A DNA stretch of 64,000 bases from Coffea arabica (lineage: Eukaryota; Streptophyta; Magnoliopsida; Gentianales; Rubiaceae). The stretch covers positions 6,326,501-6,390,500 of the forward strand of contig NC_092317.1 of the NCBI RefSeq assembly GCF_036785885.1. Reading direction: 5' to 3'. The position numbers and the translations under genes are program-made. Below, piece by piece: positions 34,516 to 46,773 of this stretch (position 1 is its first letter; each line of letters starts with the position of its first letter). The notes beneath the pieces are model-generated. The model did not search any database. It worked only from the letters and a program-made list of their open reading frames with translations, and was not told the origin of the DNA.

Positions 34516-34556
34516 GAGCCAACGACTATAAACAAAAGCGCTTGTTGGGAGGCAAC
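34516..34556 (+). other. Conserved post-pol motif, element A copy
   Basis: AAAAGCGCTTGTTGGGAGGC starts about 30 bases after the pol stop, preceded by GTCGAGCCAACGACTATAAA-like sequence. Element B has AAAGGCGCTTTTGGGAGGCA at the equivalent place (26240..26215, minus strand) although the surrounding sequence is unrelated. I recall this as widespread in Athila elements; its role is unknown to me. Confidence 0.7.
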
Positions 34557-36330
34557 CTAATAATAATAGTGTATTTGTGTGTTTTTATGTGTTTCTTACA
34601 TTTTGGTGTAAGTTAATTGACTAATTAGATGTATTTCACTTGTTTATAGGAGATACGGGAGTTTTTATCATCCATCTTGGAGGTGCACTTGAAGATCATG
34701 TTGGCAGGGAGTTTTTATACCAAATTGTGTTTTAAGTGTTTAAAATTTCTATGCCTATACATACATTGTGCATTTCAAGTGAGTTTTGGTGATATCATGG
34801 TTATAAAGGTTCATGGATTCATTTGATGTGTATTTAATGTTCAGAAATGCCATTTTGATGTAAAAATGCAAAAATGATCAAAGAACCTCACCCCTCGATT
34901 TTCAATGTAAATGTGTTTGTTGTGTTTTGAGAGGATGGATATTGTGTTTAAGGTATATTGCATGTGCGTGGGAGGTTAGAATTGATAAAAAGTTTGTCCA
35001 ATGTGTGTTTTGGAATTGGCCGGAAAAGGGAGAAAAAGTTTGAAAAATTGCAGTTTCTGCAATTAGTGCAGAGAACTCAGGATCCGAGCTCGGATCCTAA
35101 AATCCCAGACAGATCCGACCGCGGATCCATAGATCCGAGCTCGGATCGTTTCCAACCCAGATAGATCCGAGGGCTCGTCTGTGTTTCTGTTGAGGCTGAT
35201 CCGAGCCATGTCGGATCCGAGGCCTTCCAGAAAGGATCCGACCTCGGATCTCTTCGCGATAAGAAAGGAAACGAGGCCTCGGTTCCTCATTTTTTCCAGA
35301 TTTCTCTTCTCTCTCTCTTCGAAACCCTATCCCCTTTCCTCCAATCTTCCATTTCATCCATAAAATTCCCAATTTTTCACAATAAAACCTTCCCTAACCT
35401 CTTGAGAGCATTAACCCTCAACAATTTAGAATAAAAAACATCAAATTGAGGGGTTTTGATCTTCAAGACGCGAAATAGGGCCAAACTGAAATCTAGCAAT
35501 TTGAGGTCGAATTTGGGCTTGTTTCTCTTCCATTTTTGCATCATTATCATCCTCCATCATCACTCCATCTATTTGAGGTAACAAATTTCGAATTTCTGTG
35601 ACATTTTATATCTCTCATTTTTGTATATTTTTAGTTTTTCAATACATTTTGCTTAATTGTTGCAAATTCGTGATATAATTGTGCTACATTGTGCTCAAAT
35701 CAGCTGTAATAATTATTTTCATGCTTATTTGTGTAAAAATTATGAATTTGGTGATAGTTTTGAGATTTCCTTCTCAATTTTTGGGCTTGAGCATTTTAGT
35801 GGTTTAAATTTGTGAATTTTGCTTTCAGTGAATATATGAACTGTTCCGAGAAGTATAAATCAATGTTATAATTGAAAATGATATGCTATCATTAGAGCAA
35901 TAACCCATTGGGTAAAAGTGTGTGTTCCCGATCAAGTTAAGCACATTGAACCACTTTTACTTGAAATAATTAATATTAGGATAACTTGGGAGTCATGTGT
36001 AGTTAACTTAAGTGTTAACGAGTGTTATGAATTGGATTGATGATATTCTCAAGTGTTTGAGTGTTTATTTTTGCAAATAGATATAATTTAAAATTGTTTG
36101 CACTTAATATGCATGAAATAATTTCTTTACTGCTAATATCCTTTCTAAGTGTAGGAATTGGATTTGAGAAGTGTTAGGAAGCTTATTTGTTTAAATTTGG
36201 GGACATTTTGGCAGGGAGTTTACCCCTTTTTATGGGGAAACTCTGCCGAAATTTTCTTAAATTCCTATTTTAATATGAATGAGCGAGTTTCTATCTTTTC
36301 TAATACATACTCATCTTGTTTATAGGTGCT
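34557..36330 (+). other. Element A spacer between pol and second ORF
   Basis: About 1.8 kb, non-coding. It contains GGATCC palindromes at 35079..35285 (a 20-bp perfect palindrome at 35079..35098), CT-rich sequence, and T-rich stretches ending in TTGTTTATAG just before the second ORF, which may be a splice acceptor. Confidence 0.6.
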
Positions 36331-37695
36331 ATGGCTCGTACAAGGAGGGCTCGTATTCGTACTCCTACACCATCGTCAAGTGAAGAACATACACCTTCTG
36401 TGCATGAGGAGTCGCCTGAGGAAGAATCTCCTTCGCCTGAGTCACCACCTCGATCTCGCCGGAAGACTGCATCCACTAGCCGTGATGAGCCACCGCCAGA
36501 TTACGATACCACACGATTCACATCGCTCGAAAACCAAGAGTGGTATGAAGCCGGCCTAGCCAAGGAGATCATCATTGAGAAACACTTGGCTCCAGAGGTG
36601 GATGCGCACTACCATATTTCGACAGCATTCAAGCGACTTGGATGGGAGAACATCCTTCAATTGCCCAAGTACTACTACCCCAACTTGGTCCGGGAGTTCT
36701 ACGCCAATGTGGAGAACAAGCAGAGCCACAGTGGCAACCTCATCGTCTCGTGGGTTCGAGGCAGGAAAGTGGTTCTCAATCGAGAGGCACTGCGACGTTT
36801 CGTTCAACTCATAGACGAAGGCGAAGATGTCAAACTGACTAAGGAATTCAAGGCTCGAGACCCTTGGCAAGTGGGAGAAGCCGTGGAGCGTCTAAAGGGT
36901 CAGTACCGTGAGCGAGGAACTTCGAAAAAACTCACGGTATATGCCGACTCCTTTGAGCATCGATACCACCTGATCTTCTATCTTTTTGCATTTAATGTGG
37001 TGCCGAAAAAGAGTGGTAAACGGGAGATCCGAAATAGCGATCTCTATTTTCTGGATAAGATGATACATGGATTGGGTAGGCAGTTGACTGGCATTCCTCT
37101 ACCCAGCATTATCATCAGCTATATGCGGACCACAGCTCGCATGAGGGCCGGCGAGACTTGCTTCGGATTCCCTCGACTGCTATCCCTCGTGTTTGAGAAG
37201 CTCAAGGTTCCTCGTGGAACGGAGAGAGCGGTGGTAACTAGGTCTGTCGAGGAGGTAAATGCTTCTATACTCAACGCTTTGGGTATTTCTACTGATTTTG
37301 GAGCTGCTTTGGTCCGGGACACAGGAGAAGCATCGACTTCCACTCAGCCTCCGCCTCACACTGAACCACAAGCGGCAACCCAAGAGACGGAGGCACAGCA
37401 GACTCTTCCTCCTCCGATTCCGCGACAACCTCCTCAACCGCGCTCCAAGTGGCAAGAGCTTCTCAATGCTATTTGTTGTATGGAGACGCGAGTCGTCGAG
37501 CGCATTGACCAGACGGAGCGGATGATGACTGAGCGCTTCGACCGACATGATCGCCGCCTTCGTGCGATCGAGGATCATTTTCATATCCGACGGTCTCCTA
37601 CTCCGACACCTCATCAGGAGGAGGGCCATATTGGTACTTCACAGGGTTATCATGGAGCCGAGGAGGCAGTAGACCCTCGTTCCGAGCAACCATGA
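36331..37695 (+). CDS. Element A second ORF (Athila-type downstream protein)
   Basis: An open frame of 454 codons from the ATG at 36331 (MARTRRARIRTPTPSSSEEH), or 459 from 36316. The first 60 residues are Ser/Pro/Glu-rich. The central region, about 60-330, is globular (RFTSLENQEWYEAGL, FYANVENKQSHSGNLIVSWV, HLIFYLFAFNVVPKKSGKRE), and the tail is Pro/Gln-rich with a helical DQTERMMTERFDRHDRRL segment. This is the position of the so-called env-like ORF of Athila elements, and the core resembles the plant putative transposon protein family seen there. I see no convincing signal peptide or transmembrane pair, so an envelope role is not supported by sequence. It is probably expressed from a spliced RNA. 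Confidence 0.8.
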   Translation: MARTRRARIRTPTPSSSEEHTPSVHEESPEEESPSPESPPRSRRKTASTSRDEPPPDYDTTRFTSLENQEWYEAGLAKEIIIEKHLAPEVDAHYHISTAFKRLGWENILQLPKYYYPNLVREFYANVENKQSHSGNLIVSWVRGRKVVLNREALRRFVQLIDEGEDVKLTKEFKARDPWQVGEAVERLKGQYRERGTSKKLTVYADSFEHRYHLIFYLFAFNVVPKKSGKREIRNSDLYFLDKMIHGLGRQLTGIPLPSIIISYMRTTARMRAGETCFGFPRLLSLVFEKLKVPRGTERAVVTRSVEEVNASILNALGISTDFGAALVRDTGEASTSTQPPPHTEPQAATQETEAQQTLPPPIPRQPPQPRSKWQELLNAICCMETRVVERIDQTERMMTERFDRHDRRLRAIEDHFHIRRSPTPTPHQEEGHIGTSQGYHGAEEAVDPRSEQP

Positions 37696-38938
37696 TACTT
37701 TTTAGCGGATTAGATCTTTTATTTCTTTATTTTTCTTTTCTTTTGTTAAGACAAATTTTGTGATTTCAGTTTTCTTTTATTTGAATCATCTTGTGCTACT
37801 TATGGTGTTTGGTACCCTTGTTGTCTCAATTTGGGCAGAATTTGGATGATCATGATGATTAAGGGCTTCAAATTGCATCACCACCTATTTGAGGGAAGTT
37901 TCAGTTCTTTTACCTTCCTCTACAATGAGGACATTGTAGATTTTAAGTGTGGGGGAGGGATCACTTTATCGTATGGGTGATTGTGTCTTGAAATGCATGA
38001 CTTTAGTTGTTTAGAGCTTAAAAATGTTGGAATTATATTTGGAGATATTGTCATGAGGATAATTTTTTGTGAAAATGAGGTTGTTGGCAGGGAGTTTCAT
38101 CCATTTTTATGGGGAAACTCTGTCAAAATTTTTCTAAAATATCTTCCATTTGGATAACAAGCTATGTGTATTTTGGAAAAGTTTAATTCTCATTTGGCTT
38201 GAAATGAATTATTATGCAAGTAAGATTTTTACATTTTAGAAAGTATATATTTGCTTAAATAAGAAAGGTTATGCTTAGAGTTTTGCAAGATTAATGATAT
38301 TTATCATTTTTACTTAATTTTATAAGTAAGTGATTGATATAGTCAAAGAAAGGCCAAATTCTTCCTTTAACTATACTTAGAGGAAAAAAGAAATTGAATT
38401 TGATTGTTAAAAAAAAAAAAAAAATATTATTAGTAATTTTCTACTCCAATGATTCACATACTGAGTAACCGGGGGTTGGCATTTACAAATGTCGACATTC
38501 GCGTAAAAAGGTATTGGAATTAAGAGTATGATTGGTAATTTAAATGAGTGAAATGTCGAGTAACCGGGAATTTTCACCTAAAAGTGTTGATTTTCGCGTA
38601 AAAAGACGTTTTCACTATTTAAATAAAATGAATTGTGAATAAATCCCTCTAAATTGTTAAGTTTTGGGATGAGGAAGGCCATAAAATTGACTATGTGATT
38701 TACTTATTTGTGGAATTAGGATAGAATGAGAGAATTGATTTGAATTTGTCAAAATTTAGGCATAATTATTTTTATTTAATTGAATATTATGAGTATTTAG
38801 TGTAATCTGAGAAATGGCATAATAATTGGTTTCTAGGTTTTTGAGCAATTAAATTTGACAAGAGTACGCATACTGTTTTCTCTATTGAATATTTGAAGTA
38901 AGTTTTGTGTAAAATTGCTTGAGGACAAGCAATGATTC
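37696..38938 (+). other. Element A 3' spacer with internal polypurine-like tract
   Basis: Non-coding. TTTTAAGTGTGGGGGAGGG (about 37950..37968) closely copies the terminal polypurine tract and may act as a central one. GGTTTGGGTTT-like sequence is absent. An A-run lies at 38409..38423, and the phrase GAGTAACCGGG...TTTTCGCGTAAAAAG occurs twice, near 38463 and 38553. Confidence 0.6.
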
Positions 38939-38953
38939 AAGTGTGGGGGAATT
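38939..38953 (+). promoter_or_regulatory. Polypurine tract of element A
   Basis: AAGTGTGGGGGAATT directly before the 3' LTR, preceded by TTGCTTGAGGACAAGCAATG, which forms a small stem-loop (TTGCTTG/CAAGCAA). The same arrangement precedes the 3' LTR of B. Confidence 0.85.
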
Positions 38954-40640
38954 TGATAAGTGAATATTTAACGTACATTTTGTATGAAATTGGCATGAAT
39001 TTTTGGTATGTTTTGAGAAGATTAAAGCCATATTTAAACTCTTTTGGTGATAATTGCTTAAATATTGTGTAAGAGTTAAGAAATTGATAAATGAGTGGAT
39101 TAATGCGTAATTTTGTGAAATTGTGAAGGTAATTGATGTATGAAATTCATGCACAAGTTGAAAGAAATGTCAGGGTCATCCAGAGGACAAAGTACACAAG
39201 AAAGTGGGAGCAAAAATGTAGAAAAAGGGAAGAAGTGAAAAACTGGAAAAATGCTCAACACGGATCCGAGCTCGGATCCGTGTGTACAAGAGGGATCCGA
39301 CCCCTCGTCTGTACTTCTGGCGGAGTGTATCCGAGGTCAGGACGATCCGACCTCGGATCCATCATGGGAAGGCCTCGGATCCTATAATCCGAGCTCGGAT
39401 CCATTATCACTCCTCGGATCCGAGGCTCGGATCTGTCTCTCTCCTCAGCAAGTGGCACAGCCGTTTTTCTTTACCTTTCTCACAACTTTTACAGCTATTT
39501 TGAGGGACAGAAATCGGTGGCACATGCTTCTGCAATAAAAGAGAAGACCAAATGAGTGTGGACAAAAGGAACATCATATCTTTGACTTCTTTTTACAAAA
39601 TCTAAGTGGAGGAAATTATGAAGTGAGAGGAATGGAATTTCTACCACCTTTTATGCAGAAACACAAGGGAATAGCAAGGAACCATACGTAGCTAGTTTTC
39701 CTTCTTGCAACAAGTTTTCTCTCTAGATAGGAGTACTTGGAGAAGCATTTTTTTGGAGAGTTTTCACTTGTAATCATATTGTGCAAGAACATAGCAGGAA
39801 TTGGAGAGCTTCACTTTCAATTGGCTAAGCTTTCTTTTATCTTTCTTATACTTGTACTTTATGATGTTTTGCATTAATAAACTTGTGAATTTGATTGTTA
39901 AATCATTCATGAGTAGCTAAACTCCTTCATCTAGGGAGTAGATGAAACTTATGGCTAAATAATACTAATTGAATGTGATTTACACTTGTTATATCTTGAG
40001 TTAACTTGTCTACTTGTGTAGCTGTGATTTCTTGTTATTGTTTGATCACCAATAACTTGTTTACAGTTGTTATTGTTCAATGAGAATTGGTAATAACAAT
40101 GGAAACACATGAGTAGAGCTTGAGTTGTATGTTCATGAAAATAGAAATACACTTAAGTGGATTACTTAGTATTTCATGAATTAAAACAGAGTTGTAGTAG
40201 TATTTCACCATGGAAATAGGGAAATCTATATTGCTCTAAGCCATTTCATCATGGAAATGAGACTTGGTAATCTTGGAAATAAATCTCTGGTTAAGCAAGA
40301 ATAATAGCAAGAAGTAAATCCATTTATTTGTGTAGTTTATGCCATAAGTGGAATCTACATCCCTAGAATCTTCATTAAGTGAAATTTCTCTATTTGCATT
40401 CAGCATTTGTTAAACTAGATTTGTATATCAGATTTGTAGATTACAGCATTAGATGTTCTCTGCTCAAAATTAATGGTAAGTCTAAATAATAGAGAGAACA
40501 GGGGCTTAGTAATTGTTTAAATTGCTCCTCGTGGGATCGACCCGATACACATCTTGTACTAAAATTGCGACCTGTATACTTGCAGTCCAACGGGTGTAAA
40601 ATCGGAATTAAACTTGCATTGATACAAAAAGAACCCGTCA
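38954..40640 (+). repeat. 3' LTR of element A
   Basis: 1687 bp, nearly identical to the 5' LTR, and followed directly by the target duplication GTCGT (40641..40645). Confidence 0.96.
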
Positions 40641-40645
40641 GTCGT

Positions 40646-43600
40646 TCTCTTCGGTCCAAAATGACCTCCACATGCAAAAGAGTGACAATAGGCTATAATA
40701 GATAGAAATTCAACTTCACTTACACATCTACGGATGATTTGATCGGCACCCCGCTTCCAGAGGTAAGGATCATCCCAAATGTAGAACTTTGCATCGCTCC
40801 TCAACTTGTCTCTCTTTGGCTTAGGCCATCCTGTAGGAAATTTGTCAGTGACTAGAAAATTAACAATATCTGCATACCAAGGCAAAGATGAATTAATAGA
40901 AAATAAATGCTCCTCGGGGAATGCTTCTCTCAATGGGATGTCATCTTCGGTGACTTGTACTCGACTCAAGTGATCTACTACCAGATTCTCCGCCCCTTTC
41001 TTATCTCGGATCTCCAGGTTGAACTCTTGTAGCAACAATATCCACTGTATTAATCGCGGTTTTGCCTCTTTCTTGGTTAACAGATACCGCAAAGCTGCAT
41101 GATCAGAAAAAATAATAACTTTAGCACCAAGTAAATAAGACCGAAATTTCTCTAAGGCAAAAACAACTGCTAAAAGCTCCTTTTCGGTGGTTGAATAGTT
41201 CAATTGAGCTCCGTTCAAGGCTCGAGATGCGTAGTAGATAGCATGGGCTGCCTTTCCCACTCTTTGACCCAATACCGCACCAACTGCATAGTCACTGGCG
41301 TCGCACATGATCTCAAATGGGAGGTTCCAGTCAGGGGGTTGGATAATAAGTGAGGAGGTCAATAACTCCTTTAACTTATCAAATGCCCCCTTACATGTTT
41401 CATCGAATTCGAAAGATACATCTTTTTGTAAAAGTTGGAATAAGGGTGCTCCAATTTTCGAAAAATCCTTGATGAACCTTCTATAGAAACCTGCGTGACC
41501 CAAGAAGGAACGAACTTCCCACACACTCGCAGGGTAAGGTAAAGTAGATATAACATCTATTTTTGCCTTATCAACCTCAATACCTGTAGATGATACAACA
41601 TGACCCAAAACTCTCCCGTGTTCAACCATAAAATGACATTTTTCCCAATTAAGCACGAGATTAGTTTCTATACACCTTACTAAGATCAATTTCAGGTTAT
41701 CTAGACAGTTTTCAAAACTTTCACCATATACACTGAAATCGTCCATGAAAACCTCAATAATCTTCTCAACATATTCTGAAAAGATACTTACCATGCATCT
41801 TTGGAAGGTAGCAGGTGCATTGCACAATCCAAATGGCATCCTTCGGTATGCAAATGTTCCAAATGGGCAGGTGAAAGTAGTCTTCTTTTGGTCTTCGGGT
41901 GCGATGGCAATTTGAAAATAACCTGAAAATCCATCCAAGAAACAATAGTAAGCTCGACATGCTAATCGCTCCACCATCTGATCAATGAAAGGGAGGGGAA
42001 AATGGTCCTTTTTCGTGACGGCATTTAGCTTTCGGTAATCGATACACTGTCGCCATCCGGTGGGCTTTCGAATTGGTACGAGCTCACCCTCTTGGTTTGA
42101 TTCCACTGTCACCCCTGCCTTCTTCGGGACCACCTGTACTGGACTTACCCACGGGCTATCTGATATTGCAAATATAATTCCAACGTCCAGCAGTTTTAAA
42201 ATCTCTTTCTTTACGACCTCCATCATGAGAGGATTTAATCTCCGTTGAGCTTGCCGTACGGGTTTAGCATTCTCCTCGAGTCGAATTCGGTGCATACACA
42301 CCGCAGGGCTAATTCCCTTGATGTCGGCGATGGTCCATCCTATCGCCTGCTTATGTTCCCTAAGAACTCGAAGTAGTTTCTCTTCTTGAACCTTTGATAA
42401 ACCCGCGGAGATGATCACTGGAAGTGTCTCCCCTTCACCTAAGTATACATACTTTAGGTGTTTCGGCAGTGGTTTTAGTTCCAAGACAGGTGCCTGCACC
42501 ACAGATGAAAGTAACCTTTGGTGAGGTTCGGGTATGAAAATCGGTGCAAGATCATACCTTGTCTTCGTGGTTGGTAATGTTTGCAACGATCCAATCACGC
42601 ATTTAAGCTCTTCACTCAACTCTACCCTAGAGGTCGTTTCGGACTCAAAGTGCCTGGTCAGGACGACCTCTAGTTCATCCCTGCCTTCAATTTCAAAAAC
42701 CTCCTGTATAGCATGGTCAATAACATTTACCGAGAAAACAGAGCCAATATTTGAATCGGATGGATATTTCATGGTCTCAAAGATGTTAAAGTGAACAATC
42801 TCACCATCAAATTCCATAGACAAAGTACCCTTATTAACATCAATTTTGGTTCGAGCTGTGCTCAAAAAGGGTCTACCTAACAACAAAGGTGACGGATCAC
42901 GGGAGTGTTCATCCTCCATGTCGAGCACATAAAAATCAGCTGGAAAAACCAATTCGTTAATTTTTACCAAAACATCTTCAATCAACCCGTCAGGGTATGC
43001 ATTGGTCCTGTCAGCTAATTGGATTATTATCCCAGTCTCTTTCAAAGGGCCTAAGTTTAAGAAAGCATAAATGGACTTTGGCATGACATTAATTGAGGCT
43101 CCCAGGTCTAACATGGCCTTTCCAATCAAAGTATTACCTATCCTACAAGGAATAGTAAACATACCTGGATCTCCGCATTTTGGTGGAAGTTTCCTTTGTA
43201 GAATTGCTGAAACATTCTCCCCAACTATAACTCGTTCATCCCCCTTCAACCGCTTGCGGTTGGCACACAGGTCTCTCAAAAATTTTGCGTACCTGGGTAC
43301 TTGTTTAATCGCATCCAGTAGGGGTATGTTGATCTCCACCTTGCGAAAGATCTCCAAGACCTCTTTTTCCTTGTCTTGTTTCTTTGGTTTCTCTAATCTG
43401 CTAGGAAAGGGAGGTGGATTAGTTTTAGTTGTAGGAATTGGGTTCGAGGGTACCTTTGCATTTTTGTTGTCTGTGCCCTCCTCTTCCAATTCTTTCTCAA
43501 TCCGTTCCTCGTCCTTGTCTTTAGGAATCACCGGTTCGGGTCCTTGAACTTCCTTGCCACTCCTTAAGGTCATTGCGCTTACATTCTTTGGATTTGCCTC

Positions 43601-45010
43601 AGGTTGATATGGCAACTTTCCTTGAACTTGGGACTCCAACCGGTTGATTGTTATAGCCATTTGATTCATTTGATTTTGCAATGATTGCACCTGTCCCAGT
43701 TGATTCCTCATACTTTGCAAGTCTGATTCCGTCTTTTGTTGATTAGCAAGTAATTGCTTCATCATCTCTTCCATGGACGGACTTGAGTTTGAAAATGGTG
43801 GTGGTGGTGGTGGGCGATGATGGTACTGCTGTTGGTGTCCTTGCTGTCTATTTGGCACAAAGTTAGACTGCCTATTTCCTCCATAACTAAGGTTGGGGTG
43901 ATCCCTCCAACCAGGATTGTAGGTACTTGAGTATGGGTCGTACGGCTTTCTTGGCGCGGGCGCGTGGCCAGCCATGTTCACCTGTTCAGCAGTTTCTTCT
44001 TGAACCAATGGACACATTTCCGTAGGATGACCCACGGCAGTGCATACCCCGCACACTTTGGCTTGCGATGTATTCCCCACAGCTAGTTGTCGCACAAAAG
44101 ATGTCAATTCGGAGAGTTGCTGTTGAATAGAGGATGTTTCTACCTCATTCACCCTACGCGTCGGGATGTCCTCTCTTGAACCAAACTGCTGTGAGTTCTC
44201 AGCCATCCCTTCAATCAACTCCCAGGCTCCTCGAGGAGTTTTGTTCACCAACGCTCCTCCACTTGCAGCATCGATTATACTTCTGTCCCTGAAAAGTAAT
44301 CCCTCATAGAAATATTGGATGAGCAGTTGCTCACTTATCTGATGTTGAGGGCATTTGGTGCACAGTTTCTTAAACCTCTCCCAGTACTCATAGAGAGACT
44401 CGCTTGGGTGTTGTTTGATGCCACATATCTCCTTCCTTAGGCTTGCAGCTTGAGATGCCGGAAAGTACTTGTCCAAGAATTTTTTCTTCAATTGGTCCCA
44501 CGTGGTGATACTACCAGGCGGTAGGTAGTAAAGCCAGTCTTTCGCGGAGTCCTTCAAAGAGAAGGGGAAGGCCCTCATCTTTATTTGCTCTTCAGTAATT
44601 CCCGGAGGCTTCATACTGTTGCAAACGACGTCAAACTCTTGCAAGTGCTTGTAGGGCTCCTCACCTGGTAGACCATGAAAAGATGGCAAGAGATGAATTA
44701 GACCAGATTTTAGTTCAAAGGGAGTGTCATCATTTAAATGTGGAAAAGTAATGCACAAGGGCTGCTGATTTAAATCAGGAGCAGCCAACTCCCTTAGTGT
44801 TCGTGCATTTGCCATAGTGACTTCCTCTTGGTCTGAATCACTTGAATTGTCACCAGACAAATTTGTCGGCTCAACCTCTGGATCAAGTTCCTGAGGTGCA
44901 ATATCGTATTGCTCCTCCCTGAACCGCCTGGTTTCTTTCCTCGTTCTACGCGCGGTCTTCTCTACTTCAGGGTCGAAAATTAATTCGCCTGTACGAGAAG
45001 AGCGAGGCAT
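40646..45010 (-). pseudogene. Element B gag, protease, RT, RNase H (5' part of broken pol)
   Basis: An open frame from the ATG at 45010 (MPRSSRTGELIFDPEVEKTA), uninterrupted for about 1455 codons up to the element A junction. It holds a Gag core (FPFSLKDSAKDWLYYLPPGS, SLYEYWERFKKLCTKCPQH), a knuckle (CGVCTAVGHPTEMC), an aspartic protease (DLGASINVMP), RT ([32 protein letters not shown]), RNase H ([13 protein letters not shown]) and the first half of the integrase zinc finger (YCHSFACGGHFGPK). The protein would run into element A LTR sequence. Apart from the insertion this part is well preserved, so B was probably intact until recently. Confidence 0.95.
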
Positions 45011-45068
45011 AAACTAGAAAAATACCAGAAAAAAATGAACTTAAAAAGAAACAAATGATTAACTCCAG

Positions 45069-45086
45069 TCCCCGGCAACGGCGCCA
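45069..45086 (-). promoter_or_regulatory. Primer binding site of element B
   Basis: TGGCGCCGTTGCCGGGGA on the minus strand, just inside the 5' LTR and identical to the site of element A. Confidence 0.85.
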
Positions 45087-45091
45087 AAAAT

Positions 45092-46773
45092 TGACAGGTG
45101 TCGAGCCTGTGCAATAATAAATACCTACTCGAGAAAAATGAATTTTCTGTGTATAGTAGTGAGTAGGGTCGAATCCACAGGGATTGGGAAAAAATTCGAT
45201 TCTTTTCAAGTTCGGGACACGGGGGATTTTTATCAGAAATAAACTAAAAATAATTAAACAATTTAACTAAAAATAATTAATTAATTAATACAATTGTAAA
45301 TAGCAATTAAATAAATGATAAATAAATTCTAGCCAAGGATACAACTACGCAAACACAATCCATTCATCCGATCATTGATGCAAAGAAGGTTCACTTAATT
45401 TTATTAACAGGTTAGTTATAGTCGCCGATAAACTCTAACGACCAGCTTTTCCTTAATTTATTGATAACCAAGGTACGACCGTTGATTACTCCTAACCAGG
45501 AAATACTCCTAGGTACGACCGTAGGAATTAATTTCCTAATTGCATTAAAAACTAGAAAAGCCTAACCCAAATTAATAACACGCTACGAGGGTTATTTAAA
45601 TCAGATTGCATGTCCCCCTAGTATGTGAAAATACTAGTTGTCACTAATATTAACCAACTAAACAATTACAGATTTAATTGATTAATTTGACAGGAGATTA
45701 ATAAGTCAAATTGCACATCGGGCCCTTGATATCCAATTAACAAAATAATCCCATGGAAATTAAAATAGAAAACATGCAAATATTAACAAATTAAGAAACA
45801 CGTAAAATTAATTAGATCTCACAGATATTTGGGACTGCGTCTTCGCGTTGATCCTTGACTAGAGGAAAAGATTAGCCACGCCTCATAAGAAAATTCCCAC
45901 GCAATTTAATTGAATTCGAAGACATAAATAACTCTTGCTAGTAACTGAAAATGAAAATTTGATTCTCCGTAATCTAATGAAATAGAACTAGTTTCATGAA
46001 AGAAACTAGTCTAAAGGAAGAGACGGAAGAAAAATACAAAACAAACCAACTGAAGAGATCTTCACACCACACAAAACATGAAAGAACAAAATCCTATTTT
46101 ATGACTAAAACTACCTATCTTCCTCAACGTAGAGAGAAACTAATCTAATGTCTTATATAGCACTCGTCTAGTGCCTTTCCCTTATTTTATTTTAGCACTA
46201 GTTTCCTAAGAGAACTAGTGACGTAGGAAGCTAAGTGGAAAAGCTCAATTATCAAAGCCAACACCTTGACTAATGAGTATATCTCCCACAATAAGAACAA
46301 ACTTTCTACGTGGTCCCCGCTTTGATTTCTTATTGCTAGTGGATTTCATCATATCAATTCAATTCTTCATCAGCAATTCCGTAGGAAGCTAAGTGGAAAA
46401 GCTCAATCATCAAAGCCAACACCTTGACTAATGAGTATATCTCCCACAATAAGAACAAACTTTCTACGTGGTCCCCGCTTTGATTTCTTATTGCTAGTGG
46501 ATTTCATCATATCAATTCAATTCTTCATCAGCAATTCCGTTCATCAGCAATTCCGTTGGTTTGCACAATTTGGGCTGATGGTGGAAAGCTTTTAGAAGCT
46601 TTCACGTGTGGAGAAATCTTCTCAAGAAGGTCCCCTTTTAGCACTTTTCTGCTTCACTTTCTGAAATTATATCCAAATACCAAATATAAATATATATTGA
46701 CAATTAAAACAATATTTGGCAAGGATAAAGAGGAAAATTAACGATAAAATTACTAACAATTAATACCCTATCA
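45092..46773 (-). repeat. 5' LTR of element B
   Basis: 1682 bp, matching 21565..23245 with scattered substitutions (for example near 45182, 45357, 45487, 45670 and 46166) and a 1-bp indel in an A-run. Confidence 0.95.

Larger units (their letters stand above)
27334..40640 (+). mobile_element. Athila-type LTR retrotransposon A, complete and young, nested in B
   Basis: A 13307-bp element with 1687-bp LTRs (27334..29020 and 38954..40640) and a perfect target duplication GTCGT (27329..27333 and 40641..40645) inside the integrase of element B. The order is LTR, tRNA-Asp-type primer site, gag-pol ORF, post-pol motif and palindromes, second ORF, internal polypurine-like tract, polypurine tract, LTR. 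By eye the LTRs differ at only four bases, about 0.24 percent. With usual plant LTR rates this is on the order of 100 thousand years, which is an inference. All needed parts are visible, so it may be autonomous. Confidence 0.96.
21565..46773 (-). mobile_element. Athila-type LTR retrotransposon B, split by element A
   Basis: The minus-strand element runs 5' LTR (46773..45092), primer site, gag-pro-RT-RNase H (45010..40646), integrase (27328..26272), a long spacer, polypurine tract, 3' LTR (23245..21565). The target duplication ATGTT is perfect (21560..21564 and 46774..46778). Without the 13.3-kb insert it is about 11.9 kb. The tRNA-Asp-type primer site TGGCGCCGTTGCCGGGGA and the RT motifs place it in the Athila lineage of Ty3/gypsy. 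The two LTRs differ at roughly seven or more positions plus a 1-bp indel by eye, more than the LTRs of element A, as expected for the older host. It is disabled by the insertion and by a TGA in pol. Confidence 0.95.

Noticed and set aside
36331-37695. Envelope glycoprotein
   Set aside because: The position matches the Athila env-like ORF, but I see no signal peptide, no membrane-spanning pair and no furin-like site, so it is described only as the second ORF.
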